A stretch of 64,000 nucleotides of DNA from NCBI GenBank assembly GCA_937860055.1, contig CALMBO010000029.1, positions 361,372 through 425,371 of the forward strand, in the 5' to 3' direction. Positions 17,126 to 25,720 of the stretch are shown here, piece by piece. Position 1 is the stretch's first letter. Every line of letters starts with the position of its first letter. The translations under genes and the position numbers were made by a program. Source of the stretch: an uncultured Verrucomicrobiota bacterium. Its GTDB lineage: Bacteria; Verrucomicrobiota; Kiritimatiellia; CAIQIC01; Lenti-01. The notes under the pieces are model-generated. The model did not search any database, was not told the origin of the DNA, and worked only from the letters and a program-made list of their open reading frames with translations.

Positions 17126-19409
17126 GCAGGATGTTCGTCAGCGCGAAGACGAACGAGGCCCGGATCTGGTGCAGGTCCTCGAGCGTCAGCGGGCAAAGGT
17201 CGAGCTGTCCGTCCAGCAGCTTGTCGCGCATCAGGGTCTCGACCATCTCGGCGATGCGGTTGGGCGTCGCCTTCTCCAGCGAGCGGGAGGCGGCCTCGAC
17301 GGTATCGGCCAGCATCAGCACCGCCTGTTCCCGCGTGGAGGGCTTCGGCCCGTCGTAGCGGAAACTGTGCTCCAGGCCCGAATCCTCCGCCATGCCGGCA
17401 TCCTTCAGCGCGCGCCGGGCCATCTGGTAGAAATAGGAGGTCAGCGTCGTGCCGTGGTGCGTCCGGATGCCGTCGCAGACCGGACGGGGCAGCTTGTACC
17501 GCTTGGCCAGCGTCAGGCCCTCCTTCACGTGCGACTGGATCACCAGCGCGCTCATGCTCGGCGCCAGGCTGTCGTGCGGATTCTCCCCGCCGCGCTGGTT
17601 TTCGGAGAAGAACTCCGGCTTGGTCAGCTTGCCGATGTCGTGGAAATACGCGCAGACCGATACGAGCAGGCCGTTCGCCCCGATGCGGGTGGCCGCCGCC
17701 TGCCCGATCGCCCCGACCATCAGGCTGTGGTGATAGGTGCCGGGGGCCTCGAGCGCCAGCCGCTGCAGCAGCGGATGGCTCATGTCCGTCAGTTCCAGCA
17801 GGGAGATGTTGGTTGTATGCTGGAACATCCATTCCACGAACGGCAGGAACAGCAGCGCGAGGACGGCCGAAAAGATCCCGCTGGCCAGGCCGGTCGCCGC
17901 CTGCACCAGGAAAGTGGCCGGCATCTGCTGGACCATCGCGGCCAGCACCAGCGCCATCCCGCCTTCCAGCAGGCCCGCGGCCAGCCCGCTCCGCATCACC
18001 TGCGAGCGCTTGCGGACGTTCCGCAGCAGCACCACCGTCAGCACCGATCCGCCCAGCCCCAGCAGCAGAAGCTCGAAACTCCGGTCGAAGACCAGGGCCG
18101 CCGACAGGCCGCTCCAAAGCCCAACGGCCAGGGCGGGCCGCGGCCCCAGCACCAGCACCGCCAGCATCACCGGAAGCGCAACGGGGATGGCGAAGGGCGC
18201 CAGCCAGGGGGGAATCCAGTTCAGCCCGACGGAAAGATACCGGTACAGGCTGGCCAGCACGACCGACAGCAGGCCCAGGGCCACCAGCAGCCATTTGCGG
18301 CGCTCCTTCGAATAGACGCCGGGCTGCGTGCCATGCAGCCATCCCGCGCACATCGCCAGGATGATCAGCATCAGCGCGGCGTCGCCCGACCGCTTCATCC
18401 GCCGGTCGCGGGGCGATTCCAGCTCCGCCGTCCGGCGGTTGTAGGCCTCGATCATCTCCACCGTCTGGCGGGAAACCGTCGCCCCCTCCTCCATCAGCGT
18501 CGTGCCGGCCCGGACGGTCATGATCACCGGTTCGATGCCGCGCTGGACCGCCGTCCGCCGTTCCTGCGTCGTGGGCTCGTCATAGTCGAGGTTGGGCCGC
18601 ATCGAGGGACGGGCCATCTCCTCGAGCGTCTGGCCGGTCGCCTCGATGCCCAGCGCGGAGAGTCGTTTCTTGGCTTCTTCCCGGTAGGCCTCCAGCGCGG
18701 CGTCCACCGTCGGCAGCCCGTCCAGCTGGACCGTGCGGAATACGCGCTTCTCCCCCTCCGACGGCTGGGAGATGTCGATGGTCGTGTCCTCCGACAACCC
18801 CTGGAATCCGCTTTCCCGGTCCGCCTCCGACAGGATGCCGTTCATCCAGACGCCCGACAGGCTGTCCTTCAGCGCGGAGAGCGCATCCATTTCCTTGCCG
18901 GGAGGGAACAGTTCCGCAAGGGCCTCGCCCGACGCCGAAAGTCCGAGCAAATCGGCCGCGACCGCCAAATCCGCCTCCAGCGCCTTGGAAACGGCGGCCT
19001 CCGGAGCCCCTCCGGCCTTCGCGGCCGCCTTGTCCAGGTCGCGGCGGAGCGCGATGGCTCGCTCCGCCAGCTTCTCCAGAGTCCTCCATGCGGCCTGCAA
19101 GGGCCCCATCTGGATGGAGAAGACCGGCACCACGGCTTCGGCGGCCTGCCGGCGAAGCAATTCCGTCGCCGCCATGTTCACGCAATCGAAGTCGATGGCG
19201 GCCACCACCGTGGCCGGGGCGCGCTGCCCCTCCGCCAGGCCGACATGGCGCTGCGGTCCGCCCAGATGGATGAACACCACGGCGACCAGCCAGAGGGCAA
19301 GCAGGAGGATCAGGTTCACCGTCGCGGGCCATCCGCGCCAATGGCGCGGCTTTCCGGACGGCGCCCCGCCCCAGCTCCCTTTCGCCTTCTTGGGCAACAG
19401 AAAAGCCAT
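17004..19409 (-). CDS. 7TM receptor with HD phosphohydrolase domain (PgpH/YqfF-like)
   Basis: An 801-residue membrane protein of the 7TMR-HD family, some of which degrade c-di-AMP. One helix near the N-terminus (VNLILLLALWLVAVVFIHL) is followed by a large extracytoplasmic region to about residue 380. Seven helices come next (about 385-590), then a cytoplasmic HD domain: APGTYHHSLMVG, the HD pair in VCAYFHDIGKL, and THHGTT. The family normally ends near ILHGRNPYPRE; here about 25 extra residues run on, inside ybeY. It starts one base after the phoH stop (TGACATG). Nucleotide specificity is inferred from the family, not seen. Confidence 0.88.
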   Translation of the reverse strand: MAFLLPKKAKGSWGGAPSGKPRHWRGWPATVNLILLLALWLVAVVFIHLGGPQRHVGLAEGQRAPATVVAAIDFDCVNMAATELLRRQAAEAVVPVFSIQMGPLQAAWRTLEKLAERAIALRRDLDKAAAKAGGAPEAAVSKALEADLAVAADLLGLSASGEALAELFPPGKEMDALSALKDSLSGVWMNGILSEADRESGFQGLSEDTTIDISQPSEGEKRVFRTVQLDGLPTVDAALEAYREEAKKRLSALGIEATGQTLEEMARPSMRPNLDYDEPTTQERRTAVQRGIEPVIMTVRAGTTLMEEGATVSRQTVEMIEAYNRRTAELESPRDRRMKRSGDAALMLIILAMCAGWLHGTQPGVYSKERRKWLLVALGLLSVVLASLYRYLSVGLNWIPPWLAPFAIPVALPVMLAVLVLGPRPALAVGLWSGLSAALVFDRSFELLLLGLGGSVLTVVLLRNVRKRSQVMRSGLAAGLLEGGMALVLAAMVQQMPATFLVQAATGLASGIFSAVLALLFLPFVEWMFQHTTNISLLELTDMSHPLLQRLALEAPGTYHHSLMVGAIGQAAATRIGANGLLVSVCAYFHDIGKLTKPEFFSENQRGGENPHDSLAPSMSALVIQSHVKEGLTLAKRYKLPRPVCDGIRTHHGTTLTSYFYQMARRALKDAGMAEDSGLEHSFRYDGPKPSTREQAVLMLADTVEAASRSLEKATPNRIAEMVETLMRDKLLDGQLDLCPLTLEDLHQIRASFVFALTNILHGRNPYPREDSLAQSATNAAIAAGAVPAADPDAGEPGVSR

Positions 19410-19410
19410 G

Positions 19411-20385
19411 TCAGCCCGCCCCTTCGTTGCCGACGCCTTTTTCGCGCCCCTTGTAGGCCTCGATGATCCGCTGGACCAGCGGATGGCGGACGACGTCCGC
19501 ACCGGTCAGCCTCACGACGCCGACCCCTTCCACCTTCCGCAGCAGGAATTCCGCCTCCAGCAGGCCCGGCATCTTGTGCGCCGGAAGGTCCACCTGCGTC
19601 AGGTCGCCGTTCACCACGGCCTTGGAACCGAATCCCAGGCGCGTCAGGAACATCAGCATCTGCTCGCGCGTCGTGTTCTGCGCCTCGTCGAGAATGACGA
19701 ACGCCCGGTTCAGCGTGCGCCCGCGCATGTAGGCCAGCGGAGCCACCTCGATCACGCCGCGCTCGACCAGCCCGGACACGTCCTCGGCCGGCATCATCTC
19801 GTAGAGGGCGTCGTAAAGGGGCCGCAGATACGGCAGGATCTTCTGCTGCAGATCGCCCGGCAGGAAGCCCAGCGCCTCGCCCGCCTCCACGGCCGGCCGG
19901 GTCAGGATGATGCGCGACACTTCGTTCTTCAGCAGGGAAGAGACCGCCATGGCCATCGCCAGCCACGTCTTGCCGGTGCCGGCCGGCCCCAATCCAAACG
20001 TCAGCTCGCTCCGGCGGATGGCGTCCAGGAACGCCGCCTGCCCGAACGTCCGGGGAAAAATGGGCGCGCACCCCGGGGCCACGTCCACGCGCTGGCCCAC
20101 CAGCTTGTCCAGTTTCGCCCCGCGGCCTTCCGCATAGGCCAGGCGGGCATAGTCCACCGTGTGGCGGCTCAGCATCATCCCCGCCTTCCGCGCCCGCAGC
20201 AATCCATCCACGAATTCCCCGGCGGCCGACACCTGGCTGGCTTCGCCTTCGAGCTTCAGCCACAGGTCGCGCGAGACCGCCCCCACGCCAAAGGCCTGCT
20301 CCATCGGCGGCAGGTATTCCCCGCGCGCCCCGGTCACGTCCTGCGCCTCGCGGGCGTTGTCGAAATGGATGGTTCGTTCCGCCAT
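19411..20385 (-). CDS. phoH: PhoH family ATPase
   Basis: A 324-residue PhoH-like protein, an ATPase of the P-loop class related to superfamily 1 helicases. The Walker A motif is GLGPAGTGKTWLA, with TRPAVEAGEALGFLPG just after it and Walker B VILDEAQNTT; MNGDLTQVDLP appears here as VVNGDLTQVDLP. The C-terminus ends with RIIEAYKGREK, as in the family. A KH-like region precedes the ATPase domain. The start ATG at 20385 has AGGGAG seven bases upstream. The usual partner genes, 7TM-HD and ybeY, follow directly, pointing to rRNA metabolism. Confidence 0.93.
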   Translation of the reverse strand: MAERTIHFDNAREAQDVTGARGEYLPPMEQAFGVGAVSRDLWLKLEGEASQVSAAGEFVDGLLRARKAGMMLSRHTVDYARLAYAEGRGAKLDKLVGQRVDVAPGCAPIFPRTFGQAAFLDAIRRSELTFGLGPAGTGKTWLAMAMAVSSLLKNEVSRIILTRPAVEAGEALGFLPGDLQQKILPYLRPLYDALYEMMPAEDVSGLVERGVIEVAPLAYMRGRTLNRAFVILDEAQNTTREQMLMFLTRLGFGSKAVVNGDLTQVDLPAHKMPGLLEAEFLLRKVEGVGVVRLTGADVVRHPLVQRIIEAYKGREKGVGNEGAG

Positions 20386-20408
20386 GGTGCTCCCTGCCGC
20401 CCTGGGGC

Positions 20409-20924
20409 TCAGCCCTTCTTCCCCCGGCCCAGCTCCGCCACCAGCGCCGCATGCATCTCCTCCAGCGCCTGCGGCACCACCCGCACGCTGCCCAGCACCG
20501 GCATGAAATTCGTGTCCCCCTCCCAGCGGGGCACCACATGCATGTGCAAGTGGTCCTTCAGGCCGGCTCCGGCCGCCGCCCCCTGGTTGATGCCCATGTT
20601 GAACCCCTGGGGCTTCATCACCCGCTCCAGCAACCGCTCGGCCAGGCAGGTCAGCTCCATCATCTCGTTCCGCTCGCCGGCGGTCAGCGACTCCAGCCGC
20701 CCCGCGTGCCGATAGGGGGCCACCATCAAATGGCCGCCGTTGTATGGATAGCGGTTCATCAGCAGAAGGCAGGCCTTGCCCCGGCAAACCACGAGGTTCC
20801 CGGCATCCCCCGCCGGCCCTTCCCGGATGATCCGGCAGAGGAAGCACCCTTCCTCCTTCGGTCCGCGGATGAACTCCATTCGCCACGGGGCCCACAATTG
20901 ATGAGCTGTCTGGAAATCGGTCAT
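20409..20924 (-). CDS. HIT-domain protein (Ap4A hydrolase/phosphorylase-like)
   Basis: A 171-residue histidine-triad protein. The N-terminus LWAPWRMEFI and a CFLC pair (zinc-type, about 32-35) are typical of the AP4A-phosphorylase-like branch (APA/FHIT group of PVC and Actinobacteria). The core includes LLLMNRYPYNGGHLMVAPYRH and the triad HLHMHVVPRW with the nucleophilic middle His. It hydrolyses or phosphorolyses dinucleoside polyphosphates; exact substrate not determinable. The ATG at 20924 (MTDFQTAHQ) is used since the family begins near the LWAPWR block. First gene of the phoH operon, 23 bp ahead of phoH. Confidence 0.9.
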   Translation of the reverse strand: MTDFQTAHQLWAPWRMEFIRGPKEEGCFLCRIIREGPAGDAGNLVVCRGKACLLLMNRYPYNGGHLMVAPYRHAGRLESLTAGERNEMMELTCLAERLLERVMKPQGFNMGINQGAAAGAGLKDHLHMHVVPRWEGDTNFMPVLGSVRVVPQALEEMHAALVAELGRGKKG

Positions 20925-21031
20925 TTCGCGGAATCCTAACCCGTTTCGCACCGGAAAACAGCCAAAAATCACCCTCCGCCGCCTCCCCGACCCGAAATCC
21001 GCGCTCGCACTCCCCCTCCCCGTGGCATAGA

Positions 21032-22456
21032 ATGCCCTCCGACTTTCGAATGGCCATGGATTCCGCACCCGACAATCTGCCTCCGCCTCCCAGCGCCACC
21101 GACCGGATCGGAACCGATTCCGTCACCCGGTTGCTGCTGCGGTTCTCCATCCCCGCCATCGTCGGGATGCTCGTCAACGCGCTCTACAACATCGTGGACC
21201 GCATGTTCATCGGCTATGGCATCGGGGCGCAGGGCATCGCCGGCGTCACCATCAGTTTCCCGCTGATGATGGCCATGGTCTCCTTTTCCATCCTGGTCGG
21301 CGTGGGCGCCAACACGCTCTTTTCCATCCGCATGGGCGAGGGGCGCCGGGAAGAGGCCGAACGCATCCTCGGCAACGCCTTCGGGCTGCTGCTCTTCATC
21401 CCGCTGGCCGCCTCCCTCGCCGGTCTGGCCTGTCTCGATCCCCTCCTCCGCCTCATGGGGGCCGGCGACGAACTCCTGCCCTACGCCCGCGACTACGCCC
21501 GCATCGTCCTCTACGGCATCGCGCTCAGCACCACGGGCCACGGCCTGTCGCACTTCATCCGGTCCGACGGGCACCCCTACGTCTCGATGGCCTCCATGAT
21601 CATCGGCGCCGGCGCCAACACCCTCCTGGACCCCTTGTTCATCTTCGTGTTCCACTGGGGAATGAAGGGCGCCGCATGGGCCACCGTGATTTCGCAGGGA
21701 CTCTCCTTCGCCTGGTGCTTTGTCTACTTCCTGCGGCCCGGGGCCGGCACCCGCCTCCGCCGCCGCCACCTGCGCCTGGAATTCCGCCACCTCGTCTGGC
21801 CCATGCTCGCCATCGGGTTCGCGCCCTTCGCGATGAATCTCGCCAACAGCCTGCTCAACGTGATCCTCAACCGCGGCCTGCGCCAGTACGGCGGCGATGC
21901 GGCCATCGCGGTCATGGGCATCCTTTCGGCCTACATGAGCATCATCTTCATGCCCATCTTCGGCCTCGGCCAGGGGGCCCAGCCCCTCATGGGCTACAAC
22001 TACGGCGCGCGCAAATACGGGCGGGTCCGGCATCTCTTCTGGACCTCGGCCGGCGCCGCCACGGTCCTGATGGCCCTCGGCTGGGGCGTCAGCCAGCTCT
22101 TCCCCGTCCCCATCCTGCGCCTCTTCGTCGCCGCCGATTCGGAACTGATCCCCCTCGGCGTGCGCGCGCTGCGCATCTTCACCCTCGCCTTCCCGATCAT
22201 CGGCTTCCCGATCATGGGCGGCCAGTTCTTCCAGGCCATCGGCAAACCCGTGCCGGCCACGCTCATCGCCCTGTGCCGCCAGATCCTGCTGTTCATCCCC
22301 TTCCTGCTGGTCTTCCCTCGGTTCTGGGGACTGCCCGGCATCTATGCGGCCGCCCCCGCCTCGGACATCCTCACCTTCCTCGTCGCCCTCCCGCTCGTCG
22401 CCAACCAGCTGCGCGCCCTGCGGCGCATGGAACAGGAACGGGAAGGCGCCGCATGA
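21032..22456 (+). CDS. MATE family efflux transporter
   Basis: Multidrug/sodium antiporter-type exporter with twelve membrane helices in two six-helix halves, 474 residues. The first half has the hallmark SIPAIVGMLVNALYNIVDRMFIG and GIAGVTISFPLMM; the second half repeats it with FAPFAMNLANSLLNVILN and MGILSAYMSIIFMPIFGLGQGAQPLMGYNYGA. Substrate cannot be inferred. Three in-frame ATGs (21032, 21050, 21056) are possible and none has a good ribosome site; the first is used. It overlaps the Smr gene by ATGA, so the two are probably co-translated. Confidence 0.9.
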   Translation: MPSDFRMAMDSAPDNLPPPPSATDRIGTDSVTRLLLRFSIPAIVGMLVNALYNIVDRMFIGYGIGAQGIAGVTISFPLMMAMVSFSILVGVGANTLFSIRMGEGRREEAERILGNAFGLLLFIPLAASLAGLACLDPLLRLMGAGDELLPYARDYARIVLYGIALSTTGHGLSHFIRSDGHPYVSMASMIIGAGANTLLDPLFIFVFHWGMKGAAWATVISQGLSFAWCFVYFLRPGAGTRLRRRHLRLEFRHLVWPMLAIGFAPFAMNLANSLLNVILNRGLRQYGGDAAIAVMGILSAYMSIIFMPIFGLGQGAQPLMGYNYGARKYGRVRHLFWTSAGAATVLMALGWGVSQLFPVPILRLFVAADSELIPLGVRALRIFTLAFPIIGFPIMGGQFFQAIGKPVPATLIALCRQILLFIPFLLVFPRFWGLPGIYAAAPASDILTFLVALPLVANQLRALRRMEQEREGAA

Positions 22457-22902
22457 AGACCTGCGGCACCTGCGGAGAGGAAATCGCCCCGCAGTCGACG
22501 GTCTGCCCCTACTGCGAAACCCCGCAGCGCCCCGATCCCTCCGCCCGCGCCGGCGGCCCGCCCGTGCGCGACATCGACATCGAGGCCGGCCTGCCGACCG
22601 TCGAGGAAGCCCTCCGCCGGCTCGAAGCGCAGCTCGACCGCGCCCGAGCCGACGGCGTGCGCGTCGTCCGCGTCATCCATGGCTGGGGTTCCGCCTCCGG
22701 CGGCAGCGGCCGGATCCGCGCCGCCGCGCGCCAATGGCTGCAGCGGCAGCTCGATGCCCGCCGCATCCGCAGCGTCTTCCCGGGCGACCACTACACCCAC
22801 ACCAGCCCCGAAGGCCGCGACTTCCTCCGCCGCCATCCCGCCCTGCGCCCCGCCGAAAACAGCGACCGGAACAATCCCGGCATCACCTTCGTCGAACCCT
22901 GA
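22453..22902 (+). CDS. Zinc-ribbon plus Smr-domain protein
   Basis: A 149-residue protein with two parts. Residues 1-27 are a zinc ribbon of the CxxC-x(n)-CxxC kind (CGTC at 4-7, CPYC at 18-21). Residues about 38-125 are a Smr domain: VRDIDIEAGLPTVEEALRRLEAQLDRA, VIHGWGSASGGSGRIRAAARQWL, matching the nuclease-like MutS2 C-terminal domain with its HGxGxG loop. Such domains nick DNA or cleave RNA in some proteins. The fusion with a zinc ribbon suggests nucleic-acid binding. It overlaps the MATE gene by ATGA and ends 30 bp before a strong hairpin. Confidence 0.82.
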   Translation: MKTCGTCGEEIAPQSTVCPYCETPQRPDPSARAGGPPVRDIDIEAGLPTVEEALRRLEAQLDRARADGVRVVRVIHGWGSASGGSGRIRAAARQWLQRQLDARRIRSVFPGDHYTHTSPEGRDFLRRHPALRPAENSDRNNPGITFVEP

Positions 22903-22932
22903 TTCCCCCCCTCCGGCCCATGCCAGGCAAAA

Positions 22933-22958
22933 CGGCCCGCCGGAAAACCGGCGGGCCG
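22933..22958. terminator. Bidirectional hairpin between convergent genes
   Basis: An 11-bp perfect GC-rich stem (CGGCCCGCCGG / CCGGCGGGCCG) with an AAAA loop, between the Smr gene (+) and potD (-). It sits 30 bp after one stop and 21 bp before the other. There is no long T tract, but GAAAACC follows on the + side. Confidence 0.75.
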
Positions 22959-22979
22959 CGCGAGAAAACCGGGAAACGA

Positions 22980-24020
22980 CTATTCGCCGCCTTTGATCTC
23001 GTCCCAGATCTTCGTGTACTTGACGTTGTTTTCGCCCAGGTCCGCCAGGGTTTCGAGCTTGGCGACGATCTCCGCGGGCGGGAACAGGATCGGGTCCTGC
23101 CGGATCTCCTCGGACAACAGTTCATAGCTGGGCAGGTTCGGGCAGAGGAAGTAGATGAACTCGGTCAGTTCGGCGGCGGACTGCGGCGCAAGGATGAAGT
23201 TGATCATCTTGTGCGCGAGTTCCGGTTGCGGGGCGCCGACGGGGATCACCATGTCGTCGAAGTTGATCTGCGAGCCTTCCTCCGGCACGGCGATCTGGAT
23301 GTCCTCGTTCTCGCTCTGCACCAGCATCAGGTCGCCGCTGTAGCCGTGGGTCAGCAGGAACTCGCCGGAGGCGAGGCCCGTCTTGTACTGCTCGTTCTCG
23401 AACTTGGCGAGGTTCTTCTTCCAGCGCAAGACGACGTCCCTGGCCTCGGCCAGCTCCTTGTCGTCGATGGTATTGAGGCTGTAGCCCAGGTACTTGAGGG
23501 CCACGCCGATCACCTCGCGGTGGTCGTTGAGCATCGTCATGCGCCCCTTGAGGTCCTCCCGGTCGAGCATGCCCCACGTGGGCTTGAAATCCGGCACCTT
23601 GCTGCCGAGGTAGCCCAGGCAGGTGATGGTGACCGTGTAGGGCACGCTGTGGTCCATCTCCTTGTCGAACGCCAGCTTCATGTAGGCGGGATCGATGTTC
23701 CTGCGGTTGGGGATCAGGCCGAGGTCCAGCTTCTGCAGCATGCCCTGGTCGTTCATGATCTTGGCCATGTAGCTGCTGGGGAACAGCAGGTCGTAGCCCG
23801 TCGCGCCCGCCTTCAGCTTGGCGTACATCTCCTCGTTGGAGGCGTAGGTGTCGACCACCACCTTGCACTGGTTCTCCTGCTCGAACTGCTGCACCAGCTC
23901 GGGCTTGATGTAGTCCGACCAGGTGTAGATGTGCAGCACGGGCTTCTTCTCCGCGCAGCCGCACAGGACCGCCATCATCGCGGCCAGGAAGGCCGCCCGC
24001 AGGATTTTCTTCGTCGTCAT
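22980..24020 (-). CDS. potD: Polyamine ABC transporter substrate-binding lipoprotein
   Basis: Extracytoplasmic spermidine/putrescine-binding protein of 346 residues. A lipoprotein signal ends in the lipobox LCGC, with Cys22 as the lipidated residue. The mature protein begins LHIYTWSDYIKPELVQQFE, the standard PotD/PotF start, and contains YDLLFPSSYMAKIM, VPYTVTITCLGY and GYSGDLM. Last gene of potABCD, 31 bp after potC. The polyamine specificity is from family resemblance. Confidence 0.93.
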   Translation of the reverse strand: MTTKKILRAAFLAAMMAVLCGCAEKKPVLHIYTWSDYIKPELVQQFEQENQCKVVVDTYASNEEMYAKLKAGATGYDLLFPSSYMAKIMNDQGMLQKLDLGLIPNRRNIDPAYMKLAFDKEMDHSVPYTVTITCLGYLGSKVPDFKPTWGMLDREDLKGRMTMLNDHREVIGVALKYLGYSLNTIDDKELAEARDVVLRWKKNLAKFENEQYKTGLASGEFLLTHGYSGDLMLVQSENEDIQIAVPEEGSQINFDDMVIPVGAPQPELAHKMINFILAPQSAAELTEFIYFLCPNLPSYELLSEEIRQDPILFPPAEIVAKLETLADLGENNVKYTKIWDEIKGGE

Positions 24021-24051
24021 GGGTTCCGTTCTCCTTGGTGGTTTCTTGAAA

Positions 24052-24837
24052 TCAGGCGGCCCCCCGGCGGCCGCGGTCGGACAGGTATTGGCTGGCGATC
24101 ACGCACAGGAAGGTGATGGCCAGCAGGATGGTCGACAGCGCATTGATCAGCGGCGGCGCGCCGTACTTGATCATGCTGTAGATCTTGATGGGCAGCGTGG
24201 TCGACCCCGGGCCGGCCACGAAGAAGGAAATGACGAAGTCGTCGATCGACAGCGTGAACGCCAGCAGCCCGCCCGCGAGGATGCCGGGCGCCAGCATGGG
24301 TAGCAGCACCTTCCAGACCGTCGTCCACCACCCCGCCCCCAGGTCCTGCGCCGCCTCGATGATCGAGAAATCGAAGTCCTGCAGCCGCGCCAGCACCGTC
24401 ATGGCGACGTAGGACAGGCAGAACGTCACGTGCGCGATCGCGATCGTGGCCAGGCCCAGCTGCACCTTGAGGGCGACGAAGAACAGCAGCATGCTCAGGC
24501 CCATGAGGATCTCCGGCAGGACCAGCGGCGTATAGATGATGCTGTAGTGCAGCTTCTGCAGCCGGCTGCCCGCGAACCGGTGCAGCGCGAACGCCGCCGA
24601 CGTGCCCAGCACCATCGAAATCAGCGTCGCCGAGGCCGCGATGACCAGCGTGTTGGTCAGCGCGTGCCAGATGCTCGGCTCGTCCATCAGCCGGATGTAC
24701 CACTTCAGCGACGTGGATTCCCACGAGCCGCCGAAACGCGAGGAATTGAAGGAGTTCGCCACCAGGATCGCGATCGGAATGTAGAAGAAGGCGATCACCG
24801 ACCAGGTCACGATCAGGGGGACGCGGCTGGGTCTCAT
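24052..24837 (-). CDS. potC: Polyamine ABC transporter permease PotC
   Basis: Inner-membrane permease of 261 residues with six helices. It opens with a hydrophobic helix and the FNSSRFGGSWESTSLKWY block characteristic of PotC/PotI. The EAA loop that contacts the ATPase is EAAQDLGAGWWTTVWKVLLP. Starts 4 bp after the potB stop. Confidence 0.93.
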   Translation of the reverse strand: MRPSRVPLIVTWSVIAFFYIPIAILVANSFNSSRFGGSWESTSLKWYIRLMDEPSIWHALTNTLVIAASATLISMVLGTSAAFALHRFAGSRLQKLHYSIIYTPLVLPEILMGLSMLLFFVALKVQLGLATIAIAHVTFCLSYVAMTVLARLQDFDFSIIEAAQDLGAGWWTTVWKVLLPMLAPGILAGGLLAFTLSIDDFVISFFVAGPGSTTLPIKIYSMIKYGAPPLINALSTILLAITFLCVIASQYLSDRGRRGAA

Positions 24838-24841
24838 GGCC

Positions 24842-25720
24842 TCAGACGCCCTCCTCGATCAGCGCGCTCCGGGGATTTTCCTTCCGCCGCAGGGCGGTGA
24901 TGGCGACCATGGGCACCAGCACCGCCACCGTCAGCAGGGCCGACAGGCCCGCCGCGTGCGGCAGGTTGCGGTCCACGAAGGTCCGCTGCGCGATCTTGTT
25001 GCCGATCATCTCGCTGGTGGGCCCCCCCACGATGTCGGGGATCACATAGGACCCCAGCGAGGGGATGAACACCATCAGGAACGCCGTGAGCAGGCCGACG
25101 CGGATGCCCGGCAGGAAAACGGAGCGGAAGGCGCGGAACGACGAGGCGCCCAGGTCCTTCGCCGCCTCGATCAGGCGGAAATCGAATTTCTCCGAAGCGG
25201 CGTAGATCGGCAGGATGGCGAAGGGCAGCTCCGTGTAGACCATCACCAGCAGCACCGCGTAGGCGTTGTAGAGCAGCGAGGTCTCCGGCGAGATCAGTCC
25301 GAGGGAGACCAGCGCATGCTTGAGCATCCCCTCCGGATGCAGCAGCACCTTCCAGGCGAAGATGCGGACCAGGAAGCTGGTCCAGAACGGCAGGATCACC
25401 AGCAGCAGTACCAGCCGCCGCCGCGAAGGGCTCACCCGGGCCATGTAGTAGCCCATCGGCGTCGCCAGCAGGATGCACAGCGCCGTGGCCGCGATGCTCA
25501 GCCATACCGTCCGCCAGACGATCGCCGGATAGTTCGGGTTGCCCAGCGTCCGCAGGGTGTCCAGCGTCCACCCCTCGCCGATGCCGCCGTAGGGCGTCGC
25601 CGGCTTGAAGGTGATGGCGAACACCAGCACCGTCGGAACCAGGAACAGCACCAGCAGCCAGACGAACGACGGCAGCGTGACCAGCCATTCGGAGAGCTTG
25701 ACCCGGGCCTCGGCCTTCAT
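24842..25720 (-). CDS. potB: Polyamine ABC transporter permease PotB
   Basis: Inner-membrane permease of 292 residues with six helices. It shows LPFWTSFLVRIFAWKVLL and the EAA loop EAAKDLGASSFRAFRSVFLP, and FIPSLGSYVIPDIVGGPTS near the end, all typical of PotB/PotH. Its ATG overlaps the potA stop by ATGA, indicating coupled translation. Confidence 0.93.
   Translation of the reverse strand: MKAEARVKLSEWLVTLPSFVWLLVLFLVPTVLVFAITFKPATPYGGIGEGWTLDTLRTLGNPNYPAIVWRTVWLSIAATALCILLATPMGYYMARVSPSRRRLVLLLVILPFWTSFLVRIFAWKVLLHPEGMLKHALVSLGLISPETSLLYNAYAVLLVMVYTELPFAILPIYAASEKFDFRLIEAAKDLGASSFRAFRSVFLPGIRVGLLTAFLMVFIPSLGSYVIPDIVGGPTSEMIGNKIAQRTFVDRNLPHAAGLSALLTVAVLVPMVAITALRRKENPRSALIEEGV

Noticed and set aside
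22344..24116. Plus-strand frame across the potD region read as a protein
   Set aside because: The frame is antisense to potD, and its residue composition is the mirror of the real gene.
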